Shown: in pieces, positions 18,508 through 27,514 of the stretch
How the letters are laid out: the number at the start of each line of letters is the position of its first letter
How positions within the stretch are numbered: position 1 is the first letter of the stretch
NCBI GenBank assembly: GCA_963782255.1
Contig: CAWAIS010000001.1
Span: forward strand, 1,922,001-1,986,000
Source: Roseiarcus sp963782255
Lineage (GTDB): Bacteria; Pseudomonadota; Alphaproteobacteria; Rhizobiales; Beijerinckiaceae
Direction of reading: 5' to 3'
Length of the DNA: 64,000 bases
Translations under genes and position numbers: made by a program
The notes under the pieces: generated by a model
What the model was told of the DNA's origin: nothing
Seen by the model: only the letters and a program-made list of their open reading frames with translations
The model's database searches: none

Positions 18508-19286
18508 GACGGCGCCCGCTTTTCGAGAAAGGCCGCAACGCCCTCGCGTCCCTCGGGCCCGCGCAGCGCCTCGGCGAAGCTTTTCGCCGCGGTCTCGATA
18601 TAGGCCTCGGGCGGCTGCGCGCGGCACGCGCGGAAAAGCCGCTTGGTCTCGGCGTTGGCGAGCGGCGCACAACGCTCCGTCGCTAGAAGCAGGGCTTCGA
18701 GTTGGGCGTCGCGCTCGGCGTCATTGTCGCAATAGTAGTCGGCCAGGCCAAGCCGCTCCGCCTCGCGGCCGTCGAGCCGCGCGCCGGTCAAGGCGAGCCG
18801 GCGGGCGACGCGCTCGCCCATCCGCGCGACGAGATAAGGCGCGATCTGCGCTGGGGGAATGCCGAGGCTCGTTTCGGTCAGCGCGAATCGCGCCCTCGCC
18901 GTCGCGATGACGACGTCCGCGGCCGCGGCGAGGCCCATCCCGCCGCCGACCGCTGCGCCATCGACGGCCGCAATCGTCAGATACGGCAGCGTCGCGAAGC
19001 GCGCGAAGAAGCGCCCGCCGGCAGCGTTCATGGCCTGCACCGGGTCCGCTTCACCCGGAGCGAGCGGCTTCGCCAACGTCTCCGCCAGCGACTTCAAGTC
19101 GGCGCCGGCGCTGAAGACGCCGTTCGCGCCCTCGACGACGAGCGCCGCGAGGCCATGCGGCGCCGCTTCGAGCGCATGCTCGATATTCGCGACCATCTCG
19201 GCCGAGAGCGCGTTCTGGCGGCGGGCGTCGTCGAGCGTCAGCTTCAAACAGCGGCCGGTCGTCTCGACGCGCAGCAGCGAGCCCAT
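18489..19286 (-). CDS. enoyl-CoA hydratase/isomerase (3-methylglutaconyl-CoA hydratase-like)
   Basis: A 265-residue crotonase. The ATG at 19286 is preferred over one eight codons upstream because it follows the carboxylase stop and begins the fold (LLRVETTGRCLKLTLDD). The oxyanion-hole segments are GVFSAGADLKSLAE and AVDGAAVGGGMGLAAAADV; ALTETSLGIPPAQIAPYL carries the Glu-region of hydratases. Between the alpha and beta subunits of a methylcrotonyl-CoA-type carboxylase, the expected substrate is 3-methylglutaconyl-CoA or its isoprenoid homologue. Confidence 0.85.
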   Translation of the reverse strand: MGSLLRVETTGRCLKLTLDDARRQNALSAEMVANIEHALEAAPHGLAALVVEGANGVFSAGADLKSLAETLAKPLAPGEADPVQAMNAAGGRFFARFATLPYLTIAAVDGAAVGGGMGLAAAADVVIATARARFALTETSLGIPPAQIAPYLVARMGERVARRLALTGARLDGREAERLGLADYYCDNDAERDAQLEALLLATERCAPLANAETKRLFRACRAQPPEAYIETAAKSFAEALRGPEGREGVAAFLEKRAPSWTRPN

Positions 19287-19290
19287 GGGG

Positions 19291-20901
19291 TCAGAACCTC
19301 GCCACGCCAAAGCTGTTCGGACGCAGGACGCGCGCCTCGGCCTCGAAGCAGGTCGAAAGACAGAAGGCCAGCACCGCGCGGCTGTCGCGCGGATCGATCA
19401 GGCCGTCGTCCCAGAGGCGGGCGGTGGCGAACAGCGCCGTCGATTCCCGGTCATAGCTCGCGACGATGCGCGCGCTCTGCGCCTTCGCCTTCTCGGCGTC
19501 GAAGGGCAGTCCGCGCGCGTTTGCCGCCTCCTCCGCGACGATCGCCATCACGCGCGCCGCCTGCTCCCCGCCCATCACAGCGACGCGGGCGTTCGGCCAG
19601 GAAAAGAGAAAGCGCGGCCCGAACGCGCGCCCGCACATGCCGTAGTGCCCCGCGCCGAACGAGCCGCCGATCTGCAGCGTGAGTTTCGGAACGTCGGCGT
19701 TGGTGACGGCCTGGATCATCTTCGAGCCGTGCTTGACGATGCCGGACGCCTCGGCCTCGACGCCGACGAGGTAGCCGGTCGTGTTCTGCAGGAAGACGAT
19801 CGGCAGCGCCGCCTGACAGCAGAGCTGGATGAACTGCCCGGCTTTGGCGGCGCCGCCCGAATCGATCGGACCGTTGTTGCCGATCAATCCGACCGCGCGC
19901 CCTTCGATTTCCGCGTGGCCGCAGACGGTCGCCTCGCCATAAGAGCGCTTGAAGTCGAGAAACTCCGAGCCGTCGACCAGGCGCGCAATGACCTCGCGCA
20001 CGTCGTAAGGCTTGCGGTAGTCGACCGGCACGACGCCGACGAGCTCCTCCGGATCGTAGAGCGGCGCGGGCGCTTGCGAGCGGCGCTCTGGGGCGGCCCA
20101 ACCGATCCGGGCGAGGATCTCGCGGCCGATGCGCAGGGCGTCGGCGTCGTCCTCGGCGAGATATTCGCTGAGGCCCGTCGTCCTGGAATGCATGTCCGCG
20201 CCGCCGAGCTCCTCGTCGTCGGCGATCTCGCCGGTCGCCGCCTTCAGGAGCGGAGGTCCGGCCAGGAACACTTTCGAACGGCCCCGCACCGTCACGACAT
20301 AGTCGGCAAGGCCGGTCTGATAGGCGCCGCCCGCCGTCGAAGAGCCGTGCACGATGGAGACGACGGGAATCCCGGCCGCCGACAGGCGCGCCATGTTGGC
20401 GAAGGTCGCGCCGCCGCGCACGAACATTTCGGCCTGCAGGAAGAGGTTCGCGCCCGCGCTCTCGACGAGCTGGACGTAGGGCAGCTTGTTCGCGAGCGCG
20501 ATCTCCTGCGCTCGGATCGCCTTTTCGACGCCCATCGGGTGGGCGGCGCCGCCCTTGATGCCGGAATCGTTGGCCGCAACCATGCAGCGGGCCCCGGAAA
20601 TGAAGCCAATTCCGACGATCGACCCGCCGCCGTACACGTTCTCGACGCCGTCGTCCTCATGCATGCCGAGGCCGCAGAGACCCGACAGTTCGAGAAAGGG
20701 CGAATCGCGGTCGAGGATGAGGTTGACCCGCTCGCGCGGCGGCAATTGTCCGCGCGCGCGGAATTTTGGGTCGGCGCGGGCGGAGGCTTCGCGGACCTTC
20801 TGTTCGAGGCCGCGGAATTCGGCGATCAGCTTCAGATGGGCGGCGCGATTGGCGCGAAAGTCCTCGCTCTCGACGATGACGTTCGTGGCGATCGCTATCA
20901 T
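19291..20901 (-). CDS. acyl-CoA carboxylase carboxyltransferase beta subunit (methylcrotonyl/geranyl-CoA type)
   Basis: A 536-residue carboxyltransferase that moves CO2 from biotin to the acyl-CoA. It shows ARGQLPPRERVNLILDRDSPFLE, GVENVYGGGSIVGIG, the acyl-CoA site VHGSSTAGGAYQTGLADY and the biotin site QNTTGYLVGVEAEASGIVKHG, then IGGSFGAGHYGMCGRAFGPRF. These agree best with MCC/GCC beta subunits. First gene of the operon that runs down to 12187; its promoter must lie in 20902-21066. No regulator of the LiuR type is adjacent. Confidence 0.88.
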   Translation of the reverse strand: MIAIATNVIVESEDFRANRAAHLKLIAEFRGLEQKVREASARADPKFRARGQLPPRERVNLILDRDSPFLELSGLCGLGMHEDDGVENVYGGGSIVGIGFISGARCMVAANDSGIKGGAAHPMGVEKAIRAQEIALANKLPYVQLVESAGANLFLQAEMFVRGGATFANMARLSAAGIPVVSIVHGSSTAGGAYQTGLADYVVTVRGRSKVFLAGPPLLKAATGEIADDEELGGADMHSRTTGLSEYLAEDDADALRIGREILARIGWAAPERRSQAPAPLYDPEELVGVVPVDYRKPYDVREVIARLVDGSEFLDFKRSYGEATVCGHAEIEGRAVGLIGNNGPIDSGGAAKAGQFIQLCCQAALPIVFLQNTTGYLVGVEAEASGIVKHGSKMIQAVTNADVPKLTLQIGGSFGAGHYGMCGRAFGPRFLFSWPNARVAVMGGEQAARVMAIVAEEAANARGLPFDAEKAKAQSARIVASYDRESTALFATARLWDDGLIDPRDSRAVLAFCLSTCFEAEARVLRPNSFGVARF

Positions 20902-21066
20902 GCGGCCCCGTTCCCTCCCTCGCTCCAGCGCGACGGCGCGATTTTAAGCCGCCAAGGTCCTCGGGAACCAGGCCGAAGTCAAACGGCGCCCCGGAAGCGG
21001 CGAGCCCGATGCGAGGGCTGTCTTAAAAAAGCGAGACGCTGCGATCGGCGGGACGCGCGCTCGGGT

Positions 21067-21765
21067 TCAGGAGCTCAGGAGCGCCTTGGCGGGGTCGCCG
21101 ATCATGAAGGCGCGGGTTTCCGGCGTCACCGCGTTCAAAAGATCGCGGATGAACTTGTCCTGCAGCTTGAAGCTTTCGCCAACGCGCAGGCCGACCGTCG
21201 ACACGCGGAACAGCGCGCCGTCGGGAATCCACCCCCTCAGACCATATTGCAGCTTCAGCGCGTTCCGCGCCCAGTTGCTGTTGGTGACGTCATAGCCGAT
21301 GCGCATCCAATAGCTGATCGGCTCGGTCCGATCCTCCCGGCTCGCTACGAGGCGGGTCAACGGGATCGGATGAGCGGACGGCGACCACGCGAATTTGGAG
21401 GTCGACGGGCGGGTCACGCGGAAGCCCTGCGCGGTATAGCAGACCTCCGGGTGGTGAAGTTGAAGGCGGTCGCTCTGGCTTTCGCCATAAGCAACGACGA
21501 ACATCACCACATGGCCTTCCTTGTCGACGAAGGAACGGGACACCTCCTGGTTGTAGATCTCGCGCTCGAGACCGTCCGGCGGCGGCGTCACCGTCTGCAC
21601 GCCTGGAAGATCCGCCCATTCGCCGAATGCGTGCGGAATATGAGCGTCGATGTTGAACACGTCGTGCGTGCGAGCCATCAGGCGGTGCGGCGTCATGACG
21701 TAGGCCAGCGAGGCGGCAGCCAGCATGGCTATGCAGCACAAGACGAGGTTCGTCGAACGCGGCAT
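21067..21765 (-). CDS. EpsI-family protein (DUF3485)
   Basis: A 232-residue protein with an N-terminal membrane anchor (LVLCCIAMLAAASLAYVM) and the EpsI/DUF3485 core: RSFVDKEGHVVMFVVAYG and LQLHHPEVCYTAQGF, where a conserved Cys sits in an HxPEVCY motif. EpsI proteins are usually encoded with, or fused to, an exosortase and an exopolysaccharide cluster. Here neither is in the window, so it is an orphan. Role in polymer export or processing is inferred from the family. Confidence 0.8.
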   Translation of the reverse strand: MPRSTNLVLCCIAMLAAASLAYVMTPHRLMARTHDVFNIDAHIPHAFGEWADLPGVQTVTPPPDGLEREIYNQEVSRSFVDKEGHVVMFVVAYGESQSDRLQLHHPEVCYTAQGFRVTRPSTSKFAWSPSAHPIPLTRLVASREDRTEPISYWMRIGYDVTNSNWARNALKLQYGLRGWIPDGALFRVSTVGLRVGESFKLQDKFIRDLLNAVTPETRAFMIGDPAKALLSS

Positions 21766-21922
21766 TCCCGAAACCCTCTTGTATCCCCAGGAGAGGCTAA
21801 CCTACGCTTTACCTCCGTGCGCCGCAACGCGGGCCGAAATTTGACGCTTCTCGGGCCGCAAGACTTGTCTCGTCGCCCGATTTGAGGTCGAAAGGCCTCA
21901 CCACATTGGAGGTTTAACACCG

Positions 21923-23425
21923 ATGATGAGCCGCGATCTTCTGCGCCGCGCAGGCCTCGGCGACGAGGAACTCGATGGGGGCGCTCTCGCCGTTCGCTCG
22001 CCGATCGACGGCGCCGAAATCGCGCGCCTGCCGGAGACGGCTCCCTCCGACATGCCCGCCGTGATCGCCCGCGCCAGGCGCGCGTTCATGGGCTGGCGAG
22101 ACGTTCCCGCGCCCCGCCGGGGCGAACTTGTCCGGCTTCTCGGAGACGAGCTCAGAGCCTCGAAGGAGGCGCTCGGCGCAGTCGTCACCCTGGAGGCGGG
22201 CAAGATCGTCTCCGAGGGACTGGGGGAAGTCCAGGAGATGATCGACATCTGCGACTTCGCCGTCGGATTGTCGCGCCAGATCTACGGCCTCACCATCGCC
22301 TCCGAGCGGGCGGGGCACCGCATGATGGAGACCTGGCTCCCGATCGGGCCGTGCGCGGTGATCTCGGCCTTCAATTTCCCGGTCGCGGTCTGGTCGTGGA
22401 ATGCGGCGCTGGCGCTCGTATGCGGCGATCCGGTGATCTGGAAGCCCTCGGAAAAGACGCCGTTGAGCGCGCTCGCGACCATGAAAATCTTCGACCGCGC
22501 GCTCGAGCGCTTCGGCGCCGACGCGCCCGAGGGCCTGGCGCAGGTCGTCCTCGGCGGGCCGGCCGTCGGCGAGGCGCTGGTCGGCTCGAAGGACGTCCCG
22601 ATCGTTTCGGCGACCGGCTCGACCCGCATGGGTTCGATCGTCGGACCAAAGGTCGCGGCCCGGTTCGGCCGCGCGATCCTCGAGCTCGGCGGCAACAACG
22701 CCATGATCGTCGCGCCGTCGGCGGATCTCGACATGGCGGTCAGGGCCATTCTCTTCTCGGCGGTCGGCACCGCCGGTCAGCGCTGCACGTCGCTCAGGCG
22801 CCTGATCGTCCACCATTCGATCCGCGCCGACCTGACGAGACGCCTCGTCAAAGCCTACGCGAGCTTGCCGATCGGCGATCCGCGCGAGCCGGAGACCCTG
22901 GTCGGTCCGCTCATCGACAAGGCCGCGGGCGAAAAGATGACGGCGGCGCTCGCGCGGGCGAAGGCCGAGGGCGGCGTCGTTCACGGCGGGCGGGCCGTCG
23001 TCTCGGGCGTCCCTGGGGGCGGCGCCTATTTCGAGCCGGCGCTCGTCGAGATGGCGAGCCAGACTTCGACCGTGCGGGAGGAGACCTTCGCGCCGATCCT
23101 CTACACGCTCGGCTACGACACTCTGGACGAGGCCATCGCGATCCATAACGACGTTCCGCAGGGGCTTTCGTCCTGCATCTTCACACTCGATCTCCGCGAG
23201 GCTGAGGCGTTCCTTTCGGCCGCTGGCTCCGATTGCGGCATCGCCAACGTCAATATCGGCCCGTCGGGGGCCGAGATCGGCGGCGCGTTCGGTGGCGAGA
23301 AGGAAACGGGAGGCGGGCGCGAGAGCGGCTCCGACGCGTGGAAGAACTACATGCGCCGGCAGACGAGCACGGTGAACTACTCGACCAATCTGCCATTAGC
23401 GCAGGGCGTCAAGTTCGACGTCTGA
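21923..23425 (+). CDS. ALDH7-type aldehyde dehydrogenase (piperideine-6-carboxylate dehydrogenase-like)
   Basis: A 500-residue NAD-dependent aldehyde dehydrogenase. GGAGG lies upstream of two consecutive ATG codons. Motifs: PIGPCAVISAFNFPVAVWSW, the general-base Glu in LELGGNNAMIV, and the nucleophile Cys in GTAGQRCTSLRRL. NVNIGPSGAEIGGAFGGEKETGGGRESGSDAWK matches antiquitin (ALDH7), whose bacterial members oxidise alpha-aminoadipate semialdehyde in lysine breakdown; only the core GGAFGGEKETGGGRESGSD is diagnostic. It stands alone, so the pathway is not confirmed by context. Confidence 0.85.
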   Translation: MMSRDLLRRAGLGDEELDGGALAVRSPIDGAEIARLPETAPSDMPAVIARARRAFMGWRDVPAPRRGELVRLLGDELRASKEALGAVVTLEAGKIVSEGLGEVQEMIDICDFAVGLSRQIYGLTIASERAGHRMMETWLPIGPCAVISAFNFPVAVWSWNAALALVCGDPVIWKPSEKTPLSALATMKIFDRALERFGADAPEGLAQVVLGGPAVGEALVGSKDVPIVSATGSTRMGSIVGPKVAARFGRAILELGGNNAMIVAPSADLDMAVRAILFSAVGTAGQRCTSLRRLIVHHSIRADLTRRLVKAYASLPIGDPREPETLVGPLIDKAAGEKMTAALARAKAEGGVVHGGRAVVSGVPGGGAYFEPALVEMASQTSTVREETFAPILYTLGYDTLDEAIAIHNDVPQGLSSCIFTLDLREAEAFLSAAGSDCGIANVNIGPSGAEIGGAFGGEKETGGGRESGSDAWKNYMRRQTSTVNYSTNLPLAQGVKFDV

Positions 23426-23984
23426 CGGGCGCTCAAGCGCCGACCCGCGCCGATCGTCCAAATTGCTCCAAGCTAATCCAAGCGATTCCAAACTTGTTTT
23501 TCCTTGGAAAAGCTTGGATTTCCTTGGATTCCTTCGTCCGAATCGAGACTTATCAATGGGTTACCGGGTCTTTCCCCAAAAACGAATTTTTCTCCGCTTC
23601 CTTGCCGAAAACACTACGCCATCTTTCCGTCGAATGTCATCCGCTGCCGCTCTACGGGCGCCATCCGATCCTACCGTCGAACGCCTCGATAAAACCATTG
23701 TACACTTGATTCTGATTCTCAGCAATGAGTTGCTGCCGAGAATTACGCCCAGTAGATAGTCCGTCTGAAATTTGGAACGCGTGACGGCAGTCGGGGTCAG
23801 TTTGAACTTCAGGTTTGGGCGACACCGACCCTACGGTCGCCTATGGAACGCCCGCAATCGACGTATGGACTAAACCGCTCGCGCGGTAGCTGCGGCGAGG
23901 GCAGCGCGGGAAGCTGGGTCGGACGAGGCCAGGACTGTCTCAGAATCATGGGGTTCAACCCCATGGGAGACAGGAGCTTTCGCG
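23426..23984. other. AT-richer gene-free interval before the mobile island
   Basis: About 560 bases, clearly lower in GC than the flanks, without a convincing gene. It contains the inverted repeat at 23467-23528 and a short hairpin (CATGGGG-TTCAA-CCCCATG, 23947-23965) directly before the recombinase. The left border of the IS91-type element probably falls inside it but could not be placed. Confidence 0.5.
23467..23528. repeat. 25-base imperfect inverted repeat built on TCCAAG/CTTGGA words
   Basis: Left arm 23467-23491 and right arm 23504-23528 pair with four mismatches across a 12-base loop rich in T. Both arms repeat the word TCCAA(G). It follows the ALDH stop by about 40 bases and could terminate that transcript or mark an old element end. 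Confidence 0.6.
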
Positions 23985-24860
23985 ATGTCCGACAAGCCCA
24001 TCAACCCGCTGCGTCAGCGCATGATCGACGACATGACGGCGCGTCGGTTCAAGGAGAAGGTGCAGAAGGACTACGTCCGGCACGTCAGGACCTTTACGGC
24101 CTTCCTGGGCCGGTCGCCCGATACGGCGACGAAGGAGGACCTTCGCCGCTTTCAGTTGCATCTGGCGCAGCAGCAGATCAGCCCAGGTTCGATCAACGCC
24201 GCCGTCACCGCGCTTCGGTTCTTCTTCACCGTGACGCTCGAACGGCCAGACCTCGTTCGTCCTCTGACGATCGTGAACAAGCCGCGCAGGGCGCCGGTCG
24301 TGCTCAGCCAGGAAGAGGTCGCGCTCCTGCTCGAAGCCGCGCCGGGCCTGAAGTACAAGGCCGCGCTCAGCGTCGCCTACGGCGCGGGCCTGCGCGTGTC
24401 CGAGGTCGCGCACCTGAAGGTGTCCGACATCGACAGCCAGCGCATGACGCTTCGGGTCGAGCAGGGCAAAGGGCAGCGGGACCGTTATGTGATGCTGTCG
24501 CCGCAACTGCTCGAACTGTTGCGCGCATGGTGGAAGGCGGCGCGGCCGCGGGCCTGGCTGTTCCCCGGCCAAAACCCGGTCAACCCGATCACCGCCCGTC
24601 AGCTCAATCGCGCCGTCACCGCCGCCAAAGACCTGGCCGGCATCTCCAAGCGCGTGTCACCGCATACGCTGCGGCACAGCTTCGCCACCCATCTGCTCGA
24701 ACAGGACGTCGACATTCGGGTGATCCAGGTGTTGCTCGGCCACGCCAAGCTCGAGACGACCGCGCTCTACACCCAGGTCGCGGTCAACACGATCCGCGAC
24801 GTCAAGAGCCCGCTCGAGCGGCTCGGCGTCAACCTGGCGAAGCGAAAGCCGGCCGACTGA
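23985..24860 (+). CDS. tyrosine recombinase associated with an IS91-type element
   Basis: A 291-residue integrase with an N-terminal SAM-like DNA-binding domain (KVQKDYVRHVRTFTAFLG) and a catalytic domain holding the Arg in YGAGLRVSEVAHL, the HTLRHSFATHLLE box, the second His in LLGHAKLETTALYTQV, and the nucleophile Tyr in that last motif. Such recombinases often precede IS91-family transposases as an accessory gene. It ends ten bases before the transposase start and appears intact. RBS ACAGGAGC precedes the ATG. Confidence 0.88.
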   Translation: MSDKPINPLRQRMIDDMTARRFKEKVQKDYVRHVRTFTAFLGRSPDTATKEDLRRFQLHLAQQQISPGSINAAVTALRFFFTVTLERPDLVRPLTIVNKPRRAPVVLSQEEVALLLEAAPGLKYKAALSVAYGAGLRVSEVAHLKVSDIDSQRMTLRVEQGKGQRDRYVMLSPQLLELLRAWWKAARPRAWLFPGQNPVNPITARQLNRAVTAAKDLAGISKRVSPHTLRHSFATHLLEQDVDIRVIQVLLGHAKLETTALYTQVAVNTIRDVKSPLERLGVNLAKRKPAD

Positions 24861-25845
24861 CCGCGGCCGCATGGCGCGGCCACCGGGTCACCACCTGGAG
24901 GTCGCCGACGTCTTTCGCGCCCACGGGGCGGCGTGGCGAATGGCCAACGCCGGTCACGTGAGCCTCGACCAGTTGAAGGTCATGTCGGCGATCGAGACCT
25001 GTCGCACAGCCGCGCTCGGCGGACACGTCGAGCGCTGCGAGGACTGTGCGCACGAACGGATCTCCTACAATTCCTGCCGCAATCGCCACTGCCCGAAGTG
25101 CCAGGCGGCCGCGGCGAGGGAATGGCTCGAAGACCGCGAGGCCGAACTCCTGCCGGTTCCCTATTACCACGTCGTCTTCACCCTGCCGGCGTCGATCGGC
25201 GCCGTCGCGTTCCAGAACAAGTCCCCCGTCTACGACCTCCTGTTCAGGACCGCCGCCCAGACGCTGACCACGATCGCGGCCGACCCGAAGCATCTGGGCG
25301 CGCGCATCGGCCTGACCGCCGTACTGCACACCTGGGGCTCGGCGCTGACCCACCATCCGCACGTCCACGTCATCGTTCCCGGCGGCGGCCTGTCGCTGGA
25401 CGGATCGCGCTGGATCGCCTGCAAGCCCGGCTTCTTCCTGCCCGTGCGGATGCTGTCGCGTCTCTTCCGCCGGCTCTTCCTCGAAGGGCTCGCAGCCCTG
25501 CATGCGGCCGGACGCCTCGTCTTCCTCGGCGACCTCGCGCGGCTCGCCGACAAAGCCGCCTTCGACGCCGTCCTCGCGCCGCTGCGCCGATCGGAATGGA
25601 TCGTCTATGCCAAGAGGCCGTTCGCCGGGCCGAAGGCCGTGCTCGCCTATCTCGCCCGCTACACCCACCGCGTCGCGATCTCGAACTCCAGGCTCATGGA
25701 GCTGGACGACAAGGGCGTCACATTCAAGTGGAAGGACTATCGGGTCGAAGGCCGCGACCGGTTCAAGACCATGACGCTCGCGGCCCACGAGTTCATCCGC
25801 CGCTTTCTCCTGCACGTGCTGCCGAGCGGCTTCCACCGCATCCGA

Positions 25846-25901
25846 CACTACGGCCTCTTCGCCGGCGCGGTCCGAGCCAGCAACATCGAGCGCGTCCGCC
25901 A
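25846..25901 (+). repeat. 56-base direct repeat flanking the IS110-type element, left copy
   Basis: Identical to 27272-27327, starting CACTACGGCC and ending GCGTCCGCCA. IS110-family elements normally make no long target duplication, so this needs another explanation. Confidence 0.9.
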
Positions 25902-26167
25902 TATGTGGACGGCCTCTTGGCAAGTGGTTTTCGACGCTCTGATCGCTTTGGTCGGCTGCGGTCATATGTCCGGCCTGTTGGTGCGGTATAGGACCGCTGG
26001 CCCTGATGATATTCGACAGTCCTGGTCCCTATCACTACGGCGAGCTCGGGGCTCGTGGCGGATGTCAGGGTGTCCTGGGCTTTCGTTGCGACCGTGTCGT
26101 TCATCACGTCGTTGCGCTTGCCAATCTCTTCGAAACTGAAACGTCTATCTTGGAGAGCTCTTTGTCG
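25902..26167 (-). ncRNA. candidate bridge (seek) RNA region of the IS110-type element
   Basis: In IS1111-type elements the guide RNA that selects the target is encoded in the 3' non-coding end. This 266-base segment has that position. It contains ATCACTACGGC (26031-26041), identical over 11 bases to the right-hand junction and flank (27270-27280), as a target-guide would be. Structure and transcription were not computed. Confidence 0.45.
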
Positions 26168-27193
26168 TCAGGCCTTCGTGTAAAGTTCGGTTCGGAAGGC
26201 TTCGCCGGTCGACATCATCGCCCAGGCGATTCTGGCCAGCTTGTTGGCCAGGGCGACGGCGACGACGCGCTCGGGCTTCCTGGCCCTCATGGCGACGATC
26301 CATTCGGCCAGGGCGCCTTTGTATTTATGGGCCACGCGCAAAACCGACGTGCATCCCACGACCAGCATCTTGCGCAAATACCGGTTACCCTTTTTGGTGA
26401 TAGCGCCGAGCTTGTCCTTGCCGCCGCTCGAGTGCTGGCTCGGAGTAATGCCCAGAGACGCGCTGAAATCGCTTCCCGACCTGAAGACGCTGGGATCGGG
26501 ATTGAAAGCGACCATCGCTGATGCGATCAGCGGGCCGAAGGCGGGGATCTCGTCCAGCAACCGGCTCGTCTGGTTCTTGCCGCTCGCCCGGGCGATCGTC
26601 TTCTCCAGATCGTCGATCTTTTCGTCGAGGCCGTCGCTGTGCGAAGCCAGCATCGCGGTTGCTTGCTTGGCCTCTTCGGGAAGGGTCTCGTCGGCTTGCG
26701 CGAGCGCCAGCAATTCCTTGACCCGGTGGATGCCCTTGGGCGCGATCAAGCCGAACTCCGAGAGATGACCGCGCAGCGCATTGACGGTCATGGTTCGCTG
26801 CTTGACCAGCAATTCCCGAGTCTTGTGCAGCATCAGCACGGCTTGCTGATCCGCGCTCTTGATCGGCACGAACCGCATCTCGGGCCGCGACATGGCCTCG
26901 CAGATCGCAGCCGCGTCGTTCGCATCGTTCTTGCCGCGCTTGACGTAGGGTTTCGTGTAAGCAGGAGGAATCAAGACCACTTCGTGCCCCAACGCCCGGA
27001 TCTCCCGCGCCCAGTAATGGGACGATCCACAAGCCTCCATCCCGACGCGGCAGGGCGCCGCTTGGGCGAAGAAAGCAAGCACCTTACCTCGGCTCAATTT
27101 GCGCGTAACCGCAGGCGCACCCTCGCGCTCGATTGCATGCACCTGGAAAAAGTTCTTCGCCAGGTCGATCCCAATCCTGATAAAGGTCTTCAT
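26168..27193 (-). CDS. IS110-family transposase (DEDD recombinase)
   Basis: A 341-residue transposase starting MKTFIRIGIDLAKNFFQ. The RuvC-like DEDD residues are visible as Asp in GIDLAKN, Glu in GMEACGSSHYW, and two Asp in GKNDANDAAAI. The C-terminal Tnp_20 domain has FGPLIASAM, ASLGITPSQHSSGGKDKLG with the proposed nucleophile Ser, and TKKGNRYLRKMLV. All motifs are intact, so the element may still be mobile. Confidence 0.92.
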   Translation of the reverse strand: MKTFIRIGIDLAKNFFQVHAIEREGAPAVTRKLSRGKVLAFFAQAAPCRVGMEACGSSHYWAREIRALGHEVVLIPPAYTKPYVKRGKNDANDAAAICEAMSRPEMRFVPIKSADQQAVLMLHKTRELLVKQRTMTVNALRGHLSEFGLIAPKGIHRVKELLALAQADETLPEEAKQATAMLASHSDGLDEKIDDLEKTIARASGKNQTSRLLDEIPAFGPLIASAMVAFNPDPSVFRSGSDFSASLGITPSQHSSGGKDKLGAITKKGNRYLRKMLVVGCTSVLRVAHKYKGALAEWIVAMRARKPERVVAVALANKLARIAWAMMSTGEAFRTELYTKA

Positions 27194-27271
27194 GGACGGC
27201 TTCCCTATCCGCGACCTGCACCGGTCACGCCTTGGCACTTGATGCCGTTCGGGTGAGGCCGTCCACATCAT

Positions 27272-27327
27272 CACTACGGCCTCTTCGCCGGCGCGGTCCG
27301 AGCCAGCAACATCGAGCGCGTCCGCCA
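27272..27327 (+). repeat. 56-base direct repeat flanking the IS110-type element, right copy
   Basis: Second copy of 25846-25901; it restores the reading frame of the IS91-type transposase C-terminus. Confidence 0.9.
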
Positions 27328-27514
27328 GGCGCTCGCCGCGCCCGAGGCTGCACCCGAGGGCTCGCACGCCGAGACCGACGGCCAGGCCGAAGCCGTTTCG
27401 CCGGCGCGGCGCTGCCCCTGCTGCGGCGGCCGGATGATCATTGTCGAGACGTTCGAAGGGCCGCGCCCCGCGCGATCGCCTTCCCCAAGCCGGATCAGGA
27501 TCGACACGTCATGA

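Larger units (their letters stand above)
25902..27271 (-). mobile_element. IS110-family (IS1111-like) insertion sequence
   Basis: About 1370 bases inserted in the IS91-type transposase gene. Near both ends is a perfect 14-base inverted repeat: ATGTGGACGGCCTC (25903-25916) and its complement (27255-27268). Subterminal inverted repeats and a long non-coding segment downstream of the transposase stop (25902-26167) are hallmarks of the IS1111 subgroup, in contrast to IS110 sensu stricto. The exact ends are uncertain by one to three bases. Confidence 0.85.
24871..27514 (+). pseudogene. IS91-family transposase, split by an IS110-type insertion
   Basis: The N-terminal 343 codons (24871-25901) hold the zinc ribbon (CEDCAHERISYNSCRNRHCPKCQ region), the HUH motif in HHPHVHVIVPGGG and the paired tyrosines in AYLARYTHRVAIS, so the rolling-circle nuclease core is present. 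At 25901 the gene is cut by another element. The C-terminal part resumes in frame at 27272 and runs to 27514, with a second zinc knuckle (CPCCGGRM). The first 56 bases of the resumed part duplicate the last 56 bases before the break. As it stands a fused product would read into the inserted element and stop at 26139. Confidence 0.85.
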
